A DNA stretch of 46,462 bases from Cupriavidus yeoncheonensis (GTDB lineage Bacteria > Pseudomonadota > Gammaproteobacteria > Burkholderiales > Burkholderiaceae): NCBI RefSeq assembly GCF_905397275.1, contig NZ_CAJPUY010000035.1, positions 1-46,462 on the forward strand. The letters run 5' to 3'. Made by a program: the position numbers and the translations under genes. The notes below the pieces were generated by a model, which was not told the DNA's origin, ran no database searches, and worked only from the letters and a program-made list of their open reading frames with translations. Below, piece after piece: positions 24,545-33,549 of this stretch; within the stretch, counting starts at the first letter, position 1, and each line of letters starts with the position of its first letter.

Positions 24545-25489
24545 ATGTCATCAGATCTTCCATCCGATCCGTCGCGCCGCGGCGCATTGAAATGCCTCGC
24601 GTTCGGCAGCGCCGGCACCCTCTTTGTCCTGGCCGGCGGCATCCTCACGCCAGTGGAGTTGTCCCTGGCCGCCAACGCCAATGCGCAATCAGCGCGTGCG
24701 GGCGTTCCCCTCTTCCTTCAGATCAGCGATACGCATATCGGCTTCAACAAGGACGCCAATCCGGATGTGCCGGGGACGCTCAGGCAGACGATCGACCTCG
24801 TCAACGCCATGCCGGTCAGGCCGGCCCTGACGATCCACACCGGCGACATCACCCACCTTTCGAGGCCTGCGGAGTTCGACCTCGCGGCCCAATTGCTGTC
24901 GGGATTGCAGATCACGGAGTTGCACACCGTGCCCGGCGAACATGATGTGACGGACGGACCCGGCACCGAGTACTTCAATCGCTTCGGCCGGGCCTCGGAC
25001 AACCGGGGCTATTACAGCTTCGACCACAGCGGCGTGCATTTCATCGGGCTCGTCAATGTCATGCATTTCAAGGCGAACGGTCTCGGCAGCCTGGGCGACG
25101 ACCAGCTTGCCTGGCTGGAACGCGACCTGAAGGGGCGCTCGGCCAGCACGCCGATCGTCGTCTTTGCCCACATGCCGATGTGGACGATCTATGAACCCTG
25201 GGGTTGGGGCACCAGCGACGCACCCCAGGCGCTGAACTACCTGAAGCGTTTCGGATCCGTCACGGTCCTGAACGGACATATCCATCAGATCGTTTCCAGG
25301 GTGGAGGGAAACGTCACCTTCCATACGGCGCGTTCGACCGCCTATCCGCAACCAGCGGCCGGAAATGGCCCCGGCCCCATGCCGCTGAAGGTGCCGGACG
25401 ACCAGCTCCGCGGCATGCTTGGCGTGACCAGCATCAGGATCTCGCAGTCTCCGCTCAGGGCGACACTCGCCGATGCAACGCTCGCCTGA
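24545..25489 (+). CDS. Tat-exported metallophosphoesterase
   Basis: A 314-residue calcineurin-like phosphoesterase. The N-terminus has a twin-arginine signal (SRRGALKCLAFG, Arg11-Arg12, followed by a hydrophobic stretch), so the folded enzyme goes to the periplasm. Metal-binding motifs appear in order: SDTH (61-64), HTGD, GEHD, FAHMPM and NGHIHQ. The ATG at 24545 is preceded by GAGAGGAC; an ATG 24 bp upstream would put extra residues before the Tat motif. It is the first gene after an ECF-type promoter and is followed by a cupredoxin and a membrane cyclase. The substrate is unknown. Confidence 0.87.
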   Translation: MSSDLPSDPSRRGALKCLAFGSAGTLFVLAGGILTPVELSLAANANAQSARAGVPLFLQISDTHIGFNKDANPDVPGTLRQTIDLVNAMPVRPALTIHTGDITHLSRPAEFDLAAQLLSGLQITELHTVPGEHDVTDGPGTEYFNRFGRASDNRGYYSFDHSGVHFIGLVNVMHFKANGLGSLGDDQLAWLERDLKGRSASTPIVVFAHMPMWTIYEPWGWGTSDAPQALNYLKRFGSVTVLNGHIHQIVSRVEGNVTFHTARSTAYPQPAAGNGPGPMPLKVPDDQLRGMLGVTSIRISQSPLRATLADATLA

Positions 25490-25521
25490 ACCCGTCCCCG
25501 CACTCACCAAGGACCCCTATC

Positions 25522-25881
25522 ATGCTATCCACGATCATTCAAAGCGCATTCGCCATCTCCATCGGGCGGGCGATGCTAAAGGCGATGCTTATGGCGGCAC
25601 TGGCCTCAGTGTTCACGGTGGCGCAGGCGCAGGATGCCAATGTCGTCACGATCAGGAATTTCATGTTCTCGCCGATGTCCCTCAACATCAAGGCCGGCTC
25701 GGCAGTGACCTGGAAGAACCTGGACAGCGAACCCCACACGGTCGTCAGCGAAACCGGCCTGTTCCGTTCCAGCGCGCTCGATCAGGGCGATACGTATCAG
25801 TTCAGGTTCGAGAAGCCTGGCGTCTACACTATATTTTGCGGGATACACCCGCATATGAAGGCGACCGTCACCGTGCAGTAG
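25522..25881 (+). CDS. Periplasmic cupredoxin (plastocyanin/amicyanin-like)
   Basis: A 119-residue type 1 copper protein for electron transfer. The signal peptide ends near residue 37 (FTVAQAQ). Copper ligands are His72 (SEPHTVV), then Cys106, His109 and Met112 in FCGIHPHM. The domain begins VVTIRNFMFSPMSLNIKAGSAVTW, as in the amicyanin/pseudoazurin group. It follows the phosphoesterase after 32 bp and probably shares its ECF-driven transcript. It could exchange electrons with periplasmic redox partners or with the haem-like anchor of the next gene's product. Confidence 0.88.
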   Translation: MLSTIIQSAFAISIGRAMLKAMLMAALASVFTVAQAQDANVVTIRNFMFSPMSLNIKAGSAVTWKNLDSEPHTVVSETGLFRSSALDQGDTYQFRFEKPGVYTIFCGIHPHMKATVTVQ

Positions 25882-25986
25882 GCGAGATCCGCCGAGGGCC
25901 AGGGCCGCCGCCAGTTTGCAGGCGGCCCTGGATAGCGGACTCTTGCCAGGTGTGCGATCCGGTTCGGGATACGTGGAGGGCCGCGC

Positions 25987-27690
25987 ATGCCTGGTATGCC
26001 CTATCTGCGCCGCTTGTGGCCAACCAGCGTGCGATCCGTGCGCCTGGCAACCGGCCTGGTGCTGTTCAGCTACGTCGGCACGCACCTGCTCAACCACGCT
26101 CTCGGGAATATTTCGCTCGCATGGCTGGAGCGCGATCTGCTGGTCCAGAAATTCATCTGGCAGGGATGGCTCGGCACGATTCTCCTGTACGGCTCACTGG
26201 TCACGCATTTCTTCCTGGGACTGTGGGCCCTGTACGAACGGCGCTCGCTGTACTGGACCCCGGGTGAAATGGCGCAACTGCTGCTCGGCTTGTGCATCCC
26301 TCCGCTGCTGGCCAATCATGTTGTGAACACGCGCATCGCCTTTGCCGAGTTCGGCCTGGACAAAGGTTATGCGCAGGTCCTGTACGCGTTCTGGATCGAT
26401 TCCCCGTTCTTTGCCCGGGTGCAGCTCGCGCTGCTGGTAGTCGCCTGGCTGCACGGGTGCTACGGCGTCTGGTTCTGGCTGCGCTTGAAGCCATGGTTCG
26501 GCGCATGGCGGAGCGTGCTGACGAGCGCCGCCGTGCTGCTCCCGGTGCTCGCGTTGCTGGGCTTCCTGCAGGGCGGACGCGAGGTGGTCGCCCTTGCGCG
26601 GGACCCGGCCTGGCGCGCCGCCGCGATCCGGCCGGCGACCATCGGCACACGGCCGCAGAATCTCTGGCTCGCCGGGCTGCGCAATGATTTCCTGCTCTTC
26701 GATGGCGGTGCGCTGCTGCTGCTACTGGCCGCGCGACTGGCGCGAACGGTCCGCGAGCGCAGGGGTGGGCGGTTCGCCATCCTGTATCCCAACGGGCGAA
26801 AGGTACTCGCGCCGCGCGGATTCTCGGTGCTCGAGGCCAGCCGCCTGGCCGGCATTCCCCATGCCAGCACCTGTGGTGGTCGTGCCCGATGTACGCTGTG
26901 CCGGGTGCGTGTGCTCAGCGACGCGCCGCTGCCCGCGCCTGCCGCGGCGGAGCGGCGTGTCCTGGAGCGGCTGGGCGCGGACCCGCAGACATTGCGGCTT
27001 GCCTGCCAGTTGCGGCCGACCCACGATCTCTCGGTGTGGCCACTCGTGCCACCGACGGCATCGGCAGCCTTCCTGCAGCGTCGCCAGCAGGATGTCATGC
27101 CACAGGAGCGATTCGCCGCGTTCATGTTCGTGGACATGCGGGATTCGACCAGGCTTGCCGCGTCACAACTGCCGTTTGACAGCATTTTCGTGGTCAGCCG
27201 CTTCGTGGGCGCGGTCTGCGCCGCGGTGGTCCAGGCTGGCGGCCAGCCGAACCAGTTCCCGGGAGACGCGGTGCTCGCAATCTTTGGCTTGAGCAGCGAC
27301 CCCTCAACCGCCTGCCGGCAGGCGCTTCGCGCCGTACCGCTGGTGGCGGCCAGGATCGACGAACTCAACGCTGTGCTCCAGCAGCAGTTGCAGACAGGAA
27401 TCCGGTTTGGCATCGGACTGCATTGCGGCCGTGCGGTCATGGGGCAGATCGGGTTCAGCGAACATGTCACCTTCACCGCCATCGGCGATCCGCTGAACGT
27501 GGCCTCCAGACTTGAACAGCTGACCAGGGAGATGGCGTGCGAGGCGATCGTTTCGGATCAGGTATTCCACCATGCCGGCGTTTCGCCCTCTGACCTGCCC
27601 GGTGTTGTTGCCCGCCTGCGGGGCCGCGATGAGCCGGTGCCGGTCCGCGTCCTGTCCAGGGCGGCCCAGATGCCAACGCCCGCGGCCTGA
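25987..27690 (+). CDS. Membrane adenylate/guanylate cyclase with SDH-like helical anchor and 2Fe-2S ferredoxin domain
   Basis: A 567-residue three-part protein. Residues 1-255 form about six membrane helices with several intramembrane histidines (His33, His37, His74, His111, His156), like the diheme succinate-dehydrogenase-type anchors of rhizobial cyclases such as S. meliloti CyaC. Residues 260-345 are a plant-type ferredoxin domain with Cys296, Cys302, Cys305 and Cys340. Residues 370-560 are a class III cyclase: FVDMRDSTRLA (metal Asp near 383), FPGDAVLAIFG and IGDPLNVASRLEQ. Redox state of the membrane or periplasm probably controls second-messenger synthesis. Whether it makes cAMP or cGMP is not certain. 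It is third in the ECF-driven gene row. Confidence 0.88.
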   Translation: MPGMPYLRRLWPTSVRSVRLATGLVLFSYVGTHLLNHALGNISLAWLERDLLVQKFIWQGWLGTILLYGSLVTHFFLGLWALYERRSLYWTPGEMAQLLLGLCIPPLLANHVVNTRIAFAEFGLDKGYAQVLYAFWIDSPFFARVQLALLVVAWLHGCYGVWFWLRLKPWFGAWRSVLTSAAVLLPVLALLGFLQGGREVVALARDPAWRAAAIRPATIGTRPQNLWLAGLRNDFLLFDGGALLLLLAARLARTVRERRGGRFAILYPNGRKVLAPRGFSVLEASRLAGIPHASTCGGRARCTLCRVRVLSDAPLPAPAAAERRVLERLGADPQTLRLACQLRPTHDLSVWPLVPPTASAAFLQRRQQDVMPQERFAAFMFVDMRDSTRLAASQLPFDSIFVVSRFVGAVCAAVVQAGGQPNQFPGDAVLAIFGLSSDPSTACRQALRAVPLVAARIDELNAVLQQQLQTGIRFGIGLHCGRAVMGQIGFSEHVTFTAIGDPLNVASRLEQLTREMACEAIVSDQVFHHAGVSPSDLPGVVARLRGRDEPVPVRVLSRAAQMPTPAA

Positions 27691-27730
27691 CCCTTGCCAC
27701 GCACTGCGAAGTCGCCGCCGGGCATGCCGG

Positions 27731-28465
27731 CTACTCGAACCGCACGGAGCCCGCACCCGTCCGGTCTACCGCTCGCCTGGCGGGATTGCCGGATACGCGG
27801 ACATGGCCAGCGCCGCTCAACGCCACTTCCGCGGATTCGGAGGCATAGGCCGAGACCAGCCCGGCGCCTGATACGTCAGCGGACAGCGATCTCGCGCGCA
27901 GGTTGACCGCCTCCACACTGCCTGCGCCCGACACCGTGGCCCTGACTTCGTTGGCAGTACCGTCGGCCGCGATCGAGCCCGAACCGGACACATCGAGCAT
28001 GACGGCGTCGACGTGCAGGCCGTTGGCAACGAGCTTGCCCGACCCGGAGATGACCGCACGCGACAACTGCGGCCCTTCGACCAGCAGCCGGATTGGCTTG
28101 TCCGTGGAGAACGAGCCATCGGCGGCGATCGTGAGAATGCCGCCCTCAACGGTCGTTCTGATCTTCGACAGGATGTCGGACTGGGCCGACAGGGTAATGC
28201 CCGGTTCGGGCGCGAAGCGGTACGTCGCCTCCGCGCTCAGCATCATGTCGATGCCATGAAACGCCGGCAGCGGACGGCGCTGGCTGACAACTGGACCCGT
28301 GGCCTTCACCACACCGGCGCCGCCGTAGACCTTGCCGTTGATGATGGCGACCGAGTCGCCTGTCACGACAACGTTCGAGCCATTGACAACCACGGTGCCA
28401 TCGCCTTGCGCAATGCCGGAGACGGCCGCAAGCATCGACACCCACAACGTGACGAGTGGCTTCAC
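27731..28465 (-). CDS. Exported DUF2807 (GIN domain) auto-adhesin-like protein
   Basis: A 244-residue exported protein with a signal peptide (LVTLWVSMLAAVSGIAQG) and a putative head GIN domain, a right-handed beta helix. Repeated DVSGSGSI, TVSGAGSVEAVNL, DVSGAGLVSAY and ALSGAGHVRVSG turns mark the coils. The start is a GTG at 28465 with AAGGAGAGG before it; an ATG further upstream lacks a site. It converges with the cyclase gene (40-bp gap). The family is often cell-surface or periplasmic, with unclear function. Confidence 0.82.
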   Translation of the reverse strand: MKPLVTLWVSMLAAVSGIAQGDGTVVVNGSNVVVTGDSVAIINGKVYGGAGVVKATGPVVSQRRPLPAFHGIDMMLSAEATYRFAPEPGITLSAQSDILSKIRTTVEGGILTIAADGSFSTDKPIRLLVEGPQLSRAVISGSGKLVANGLHVDAVMLDVSGSGSIAADGTANEVRATVSGAGSVEAVNLRARSLSADVSGAGLVSAYASESAEVALSGAGHVRVSGNPARRAVDRTGAGSVRFE

Positions 28466-28547
28466 GGTGGTCCTCTCCTTAGTCCGTCTGCAGCGGCGCG
28501 GCTTGGCCCTCTTCATCACGGTTCCTCATCGGGGCGGCCCGGGGCTT

Positions 28548-28662
28548 TCAAGCTAGTCGATAGACGCCGGGTATCCCAAGTACCGGTTGTGGAGGGCGTG
28601 CGGTACGGCACTTGCCGCGGCATCGTCGGGTCACAATGCGCGCTCGCCTTCTCCTGCCGGCG
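28548..28662 (+). promoter_or_regulatory. Leader element shared with the MscS gene (copy 1)
   Basis: About 115 bp upstream of the PBP gene align colinearly, with a single 1-base gap, to 40801-40914 upstream of the MscS gene. Shared blocks include GCTAGTCGAT, CGCCGGG, CCCAAGTAC, CACTTGC, GCATCG, AATGC and CTCCTGCC. The rest of 28466-28878 shows no supported gene. Confidence 0.6.
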
Positions 28663-28878
28663 CGAGCTGGCACGTGTGGCGGCAACGCCGATGTGATGTC
28701 CGATCCGCTGCGCAACGGACGATCGCAGCCCGGTGCGGGGGAGCGCTCCCCTTCGGACGACGGTTGCCGGCCTGCAAATGTAAGCGTCTGTAAATGTCGG
28801 CTGTCCGGCGCACATTTCGCAACGGAAGCCTCCGGCCGCTTTGGTAGGATCGCGCTTTTCGTCAGCACCCCAGCCATC

Positions 28879-31086
28879 GTGAATCGCCGCCCTGTCATTG
28901 TGCTTCGTGAGCATTGCGCACGGTGGCTCTCCCGCATCCGGCCCCTGGCAGCAAGCTGCAGGACGATCTGCGGGCGCCTTCTGGTCAGCGCGCGACGCCA
29001 GCTTCGCCACCCGACACGACGCGGCGTCGCCGTGGCACTCTCCGCCTTGTCGGCACTCTTCCTGGTATTCGCGTTCGCACTCGTCCGGTCGACGCCGGCC
29101 CTCGGCGACATCCGCAAGGCCCGCAACGATCGGCCGGCTGTGATCCTCTCGGCCGACGGCGAAATCCTGGATGAACTCAAGCCGGCCAATCGCGAGTGGG
29201 TGCCGCTCGGGCGGATCTCGCCCTACGTCGTGGCCGCCTTGATCGCGACGGAAGACCGCCGCTTCTACGACCATCACGGCATCGACTGGAAGCGGATCGC
29301 GGCGGCTGCAGTGCACACGCTTTCCGGCGACCGGCAAGGCGGCTCGACCATCACGCAGCAGCTTGCGCGCAATCTCTATCCCGACGATATCGGCCGCGCG
29401 CCGACGCTGACCCGCAAACTCAGGGAAGCCATCACGGCCTTCAAGATCGAAGCCGTGTACAGCAAGGACCAGATCCTCGAGACCTACCTGAATACGGTGC
29501 CGTTCCTGTACAACGCCTATGGCGTTGAAATGGCCGCACGCACCTACTTCAGCAAATCGGCCGACCGGCTCGATATCCTTGAAAGCGCGACGCTCGTCGG
29601 GATGCTGAAGGCCAACAGCACCTATAACCCTGTCCTCAATCCCGAGCGCGCCCTGCAGCGGCGCAACACGGTACTCGGGCAGATGAACAAGTACGGCAGG
29701 CTCGGGCCCGATGCCTACACCCGGCTCAAGCGGCAGCCGCTCCACGTCGATTTCGCGCCGCAGACCGAGCCGCCGGGCGCCGCGCCGCATTTTTCGGCGC
29801 AGTTGCGCAAATGGCTGATCGCATGGGCCGATCGCAATGGTTACAACCTCTACGCCGACGGGCTGGTCGTGCGCACGACGATCGATTTCCGCCTGCAAAC
29901 CATGGCGACACAGGCGCTGGGCTGGCAGACCAATCAGCTGCAATGGATCGCGAACCAGGCATGGAACGAGCGCACGGGGTGCTGGCCGGGCAATGACCTG
30001 TTCCAGACGTTCATGCGCCAGACGCCCGACTACAGCGCCGCGCGCAAGGCCGGACAAAGCGACCGGGATGCAATCAGGAATCTCGCTTCCAATTCCAATT
30101 ACGTCCGCGCACTCTGCCGGAGCAAGGCCCAGGTCCAGGCCGGATTTGTCGCGATCGATCCACGCAGCGGTGATATCAAGGCATGGGTCGGCAGCCCCGA
30201 TTTCAGTGCCGAGCCGTTCGACCACGTGCAACAGGCGCGCCGCCAGCCGGGCTCGACGTTCAAACCCTTCGTCTATGGTGCAGCGTTCGCGGACGGCGCC
30301 CGGCCGGGCGATACGATCATGGACCGCAACGTGGCCATCCCGCTGCCCGGCAGTGCCATCTGGCGGCCGACCGACGCCGAGCCGCCCACCGAGCGGCCGA
30401 TGACCTTGCGCGACGCGCTGGCGTTCTCGCGCAATCGCATCACGGCGCAACTCATGCAAAGAGAAGGCCCCGCAAAGGTCGCACGGCTGGCGCAGGCGAT
30501 GGGCGTACGCGAGAGCCCGCTCGAACCGGTGCCTTCGCTGGCCCTCGGCACGAGCCCGGTGACGCTCAGGGAAATGGTCTCGGCGTACGCCACCATCGCC
30601 AACCGTGGCGCCTATGTCGAGCCGCGCATGGTGACCCGCATCGAGGATCAGCATGGCAAGGTCCTTACCGAATTCCCGAGCGCGGCGCCCGTACGGGCGC
30701 TGCCGGCCGAGGCCGCGCTGACGCTGGTCGACGTGATGCGCGATGTCGTCACGCGCGGGACCGGCTCGGACATCCGGACGCGTTTCGGAATCCGCACTGA
30801 CGTGGCGGGCAAGACGGGAACGACGCAGGACAACGCCGATAGCTGGTTCATCCTCATGCATCCGCAACTCGTTGCAGGCGCGTGGGTGGGCTTCGACGAT
30901 GGACGTGTGACCCTCGGCAGCTACTGGAGCCAGGGGGCGCGCAGCGCGCTGCCAATGGTGGGCGCCTTCTATGACATGGCGCTGCGCGCGCGGGCGATCG
31001 ACCCCGGCGCACGCTTCAGCCCCGAAAAGCGGCCGCCTCCGCCAGCCAGGGCGCGGCCACATCGCTTCCTCTTCTGGCGATTCTGA
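28879..31086 (+). CDS. Class A penicillin-binding protein (GT51 transglycosylase plus transpeptidase)
   Basis: A bifunctional peptidoglycan synthase of about 735 residues. One membrane helix (RGVAVALSALSALFLVFAFALV) is followed by the GT51 domain with catalytic Glu in ATEDRRFYDHHG and GGSTITQQLARNLYP. The transpeptidase domain has SxxK (PGSTFKPF), SRN and KTGTTQDN. The C-terminus is Pro/Arg-rich. The start is uncertain. The GTG at 28879 gives a cytoplasmic tail of about 50 residues, but no good ribosome site is seen, and the frame stays open to 28612. It resembles accessory PBP1A/1C-type enzymes rather than the long mrcA. Its leader resembles that of the MscS gene. Confidence 0.88.
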   Translation: MNRRPVIVLREHCARWLSRIRPLAASCRTICGRLLVSARRQLRHPTRRGVAVALSALSALFLVFAFALVRSTPALGDIRKARNDRPAVILSADGEILDELKPANREWVPLGRISPYVVAALIATEDRRFYDHHGIDWKRIAAAAVHTLSGDRQGGSTITQQLARNLYPDDIGRAPTLTRKLREAITAFKIEAVYSKDQILETYLNTVPFLYNAYGVEMAARTYFSKSADRLDILESATLVGMLKANSTYNPVLNPERALQRRNTVLGQMNKYGRLGPDAYTRLKRQPLHVDFAPQTEPPGAAPHFSAQLRKWLIAWADRNGYNLYADGLVVRTTIDFRLQTMATQALGWQTNQLQWIANQAWNERTGCWPGNDLFQTFMRQTPDYSAARKAGQSDRDAIRNLASNSNYVRALCRSKAQVQAGFVAIDPRSGDIKAWVGSPDFSAEPFDHVQQARRQPGSTFKPFVYGAAFADGARPGDTIMDRNVAIPLPGSAIWRPTDAEPPTERPMTLRDALAFSRNRITAQLMQREGPAKVARLAQAMGVRESPLEPVPSLALGTSPVTLREMVSAYATIANRGAYVEPRMVTRIEDQHGKVLTEFPSAAPVRALPAEAALTLVDVMRDVVTRGTGSDIRTRFGIRTDVAGKTGTTQDNADSWFILMHPQLVAGAWVGFDDGRVTLGSYWSQGARSALPMVGAFYDMALRARAIDPGARFSPEKRPPPPARARPHRFLFWRF

Positions 31087-31223
31087 TCCTTGATCTGCCG
31101 CGCGCGGCATTCCGGACTGCGGCGCCCGGCTTGATGGCCAGGGCGCCGTCCTTCTTCGCCAGAGCGGTCAGCGACCACATCGTGGCAGGAGCTCCGCGAG
31201 TCCCCGCGGAATTGCCCTCACGC

Positions 31224-31421
31224 CTAGCACTGCCCCTTCTTGGCCTTGCCGGGCGGGCAGAACGACTCATTGCCGTACTGGTCGACACGGCAGTTGCCCT
31301 TCTTCGCCTGCCCCGGCGGGCAACCCGGTCCACCTTGCGGCTCGTCATGAGGGTACGGTGCAACAACGCAACCGCTCAGCAATGCGGTGCAGGCGGCAAC
31401 GATCAGCAGCAAAGCCTTCAT
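31224..31421 (-). CDS. Small Cys-rich lipoprotein
   Basis: A 65-residue lipoprotein with lipobox LLSGC (Cys18). The mature part carries two near-identical 11-residue motifs, CPPGQAKKGNC (34-44) and CPPGKAKKGQC (55-65), each framed by cysteines that could form a disulfide loop. AGGAGAG lies before the ATG at 31421. The function is unknown; the lysine-rich loops could touch peptidoglycan or anionic envelope polymers. Confidence 0.75.
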   Translation of the reverse strand: MKALLLIVAACTALLSGCVVAPYPHDEPQGGPGCPPGQAKKGNCRVDQYGNESFCPPGKAKKGQC

Positions 31422-31494
31422 TCTTCTCTCCTGTTGAAATGGGCGTAAGCATACAGGCGTTCCAGGGCCGCTACTGCGCCGGTCTGTCCGACGG

Positions 31495-32337
31495 TCATCG
31501 CTGCGCCGGCGCCGCTCCGAAGAAGCGCACCGAAACATCGCTGCCCGGCGCCGGAGCAAACCGCGCGTCGCTGAACACGCGCGCCATGCCGTCCGCTTCC
31601 GTCAGATGCACGAGCGCCGGGCTCCAGCGCCGGGCACCAGCCTGGGCCTGGACAGCGCCAGCATACTGCCCCGCGGGCGGCAGGCAAATACCCTCGGGCA
31701 GACGAATTTCGGCCGCGCCGCTGGCGCGGGCGGGCGTCCCGGCCACCACCCGGGCGCGGATCTCGTGCGGACGCGCCAGCAATGCCGCAGCAGCACGCAC
31801 GTCGCCACACTGGATCAGGCGGCGGGCCTCCGTGGATGAACAGCGCACGCCCTCCCCGGCTGCATCGGTAGCCCGCAGCCGCACCGGCTCGACGGCATAC
31901 CCGTTCGCTTGGCCAAGCCGGTGGAGGTAATCGACGTCGCCCTGCCGTCCTCGTCCGCAGCGAAAATTCGCACCAACCACGAGGCGCCGCATGCCCAGAC
32001 GCGCAAGCAGCAAGCCGCGAACGAAGTCATCCGCGCTGGCTTCGCTCAGGGCCCGGTCGAACGGCAGCACCAGGCAGTGGTCGACGGCGTTGCTTTCAGC
32101 CAGCAGCGCGATGCGGTCATCGACGGTGGAGATCATGCGGGGCGCACTCTGCGGCTGCAGGAACGCGCGTGGATGCGGGTCGAACGTCAGCAACACGGTC
32201 GGCAGCCCGAGCGAACGCCCGGTGGCGCGCAACCCGGCCAGGACCGCGCGGTGCCCGCGATGCACCCCGTCGAAGGTGCCGATCGAAACGACGGATGCCG
32301 CCAGCCGCAGCGGCGCGGCTCCCCTTGTCACCTGCAT
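31495..32337 (-). CDS. RibF-like FAD synthetase (FMN adenylyltransferase) with degenerate riboflavin kinase domain
   Basis: A 280-residue RibF-like protein. The N-terminal nucleotidyltransferase is intact: SIGTFDGVHRGHRAVL (18-33), LTFDPHP, VVGANFRCGRGRQGD and the SST segment RCSSTEARRLIQCGD. The last 90 residues correspond to the flavokinase domain but lack its PTAN motif and conserved core, so only FMN-to-FAD conversion is likely. GAGGAGGAGA precedes the ATG. It lies 91 bp downstream of the LysR gene tcpR on the same strand, beside a monooxygenase that needs reduced FAD. A dedicated FAD supply is therefore a reasonable inference. The genome should have a separate full-length ribF. Confidence 0.82.
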   Translation of the reverse strand: MQVTRGAAPLRLAASVVSIGTFDGVHRGHRAVLAGLRATGRSLGLPTVLLTFDPHPRAFLQPQSAPRMISTVDDRIALLAESNAVDHCLVLPFDRALSEASADDFVRGLLLARLGMRRLVVGANFRCGRGRQGDVDYLHRLGQANGYAVEPVRLRATDAAGEGVRCSSTEARRLIQCGDVRAAAALLARPHEIRARVVAGTPARASGAAEIRLPEGICLPPAGQYAGAVQAQAGARRWSPALVHLTEADGMARVFSDARFAPAPGSDVSVRFFGAAPAQR

Positions 32338-32428
32338 GATGGTCTCCTCCTCTTGTCATGCACCACATGCTAGGAGGCGATGGCGCAGGACGCCAATCCC
32401 CCGCCTTCATGACGACTATAACCAGCGC

Positions 32429-33400
32429 TCATCCCTCCGTGTCAGCCCCCGCAACCGCGCCCGCCATGGCTTCGTGGCGCGCGAACAGCCTGTGCACCAG
32501 CGCGCGGATCCACTGGTTGCCCGGCTCCCGGTGCACGCGGTCGTGCCAGTGCTGGGCGATGTCCATGCCGGGCAGCGCCAGTGGGGGCGTCACCACCGCC
32601 AGACCCAGGTCCTGGCATAGCGCGCGGGCCAGCGTCAGCGGCAGGATCGCCACGGCGTCCGAATGCCGGGCGATCAGGGCCGCGGTCGCGAAGCTCGGCA
32701 CGCGGCAGACGATGTTGGTCTGCGGCACGGCCGCTTCGATGGCGCGCTCGGCGCTGAGGTGCTCGTGACCGGTACCGACCGCGGAAACCAGCACATGCTT
32801 CTCGGCGACGAACGCATCCGCCTCGCCAAGCTGCGCCAGCCGCGGATGGTCCCTGCGCACGACCGCGCCGTAGGTTTCGTGCCACAGCAACTGGCGGCGG
32901 ATGCTCTGCGTCAGCGTGGGGAACGAGCCGATCGCCAGATCGACGAGACCATTCTCCAGCCAGACATCGAGATGCGTGGCATCGGCGTTGACCGCCTGCA
33001 CCAGGATGCCCGGCGCTTCCTCCGCCAGCTGGCTCAGCAGCCGCGGCAGCATCTGCGAAGCGCCGGCATCCAGCAGGAAGAAGCTGAAGCTGCGCTGGCT
33101 GGTGCGCGGATCAAAGCTGACATGGTCCGAACGCAATGCACGCACGCTCCGGAGAATGGCCCGCACCGGCTCGCCAAGCTCCAGCGCCTTGGGTGTGGGC
33201 TCCATGCGCAGGCCCACCCGGACGAACAGCGGATCACCGAAATAGTGGCGCAGCCGCGCCAGCGTCTTGCTCAGCGCCGGCTGCGTCAGATTGAGCACGC
33301 GCGCCGCCTTGGTCAGGCTGCGCTCGCTCAGCAGCACATCCAGCACCAGCAGGTGATTCAGGCTGAGTTCGTCTTCATGACGCTGGGGAATAGTGTCCAT
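32429..33400 (-). CDS. tcpR: LysR-type regulator of the chlorophenol cluster
   Basis: A 323-residue LysR-type regulator. The winged helix-turn-helix at about 12-75 (LNHLLVLDVLLSERSLTKAARVLNLTQPALSKTLARLRHYFGDPLFVR) is followed by a co-inducer-binding domain (SFFLLDAGASQML, DLAIGSFPTL). It is transcribed divergently from tcpX, the standard LysR arrangement, and a TGT-N11-ACA box lies in the shared 149-bp region. Position and gene order match tcpR of C. necator JMP134, the activator of trichlorophenol genes; the inducer here is inferred to be a chlorophenol. Confidence 0.85.
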   Translation of the reverse strand: MDTIPQRHEDELSLNHLLVLDVLLSERSLTKAARVLNLTQPALSKTLARLRHYFGDPLFVRVGLRMEPTPKALELGEPVRAILRSVRALRSDHVSFDPRTSQRSFSFFLLDAGASQMLPRLLSQLAEEAPGILVQAVNADATHLDVWLENGLVDLAIGSFPTLTQSIRRQLLWHETYGAVVRRDHPRLAQLGEADAFVAEKHVLVSAVGTGHEHLSAERAIEAAVPQTNIVCRVPSFATAALIARHSDAVAILPLTLARALCQDLGLAVVTPPLALPGMDIAQHWHDRVHREPGNQWIRALVHRLFARHEAMAGAVAGADTEG

Positions 33401-33434
33401 GATGCGAGGTGATTAGCAAACGGGCCGGCTCGGC

Positions 33435-33451
33435 TGTAGTCTAGTTTCACA
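33435..33451. promoter_or_regulatory. LysR-type operator box between tcpR and tcpX
   Basis: TGTAGTCTAGTTTCACA is a TGT-N11-ACA match to the LysR consensus, 35 bp from the tcpR start and about 98 bp from the tcpX start. A wider imperfect dyad, GGCTGT...ACAGCT, surrounds it. Confidence 0.55.
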
Positions 33452-33549
33452 CAGCTGACGCAGATCAGAAAGCAGGTTTCCAGAGACGAAACTTCATCCA
33501 CGCCCGGTCGCGGCGCGAGGATGAAGGCCCCCATCAGGAGGAGATTGCC

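Noticed and set aside
31096..31109. 14-bp palindrome after the PBP gene as a terminator
   Set aside because: TGCCGCGCGCGGCA has no loop and no T-run, so it is not a convincing terminator.
28516..31110. 864-codon frame antisense to the PBP gene
   Set aside because: Shadow of a strongly conserved class A PBP. It has no motifs and an Arg/His-rich composition.
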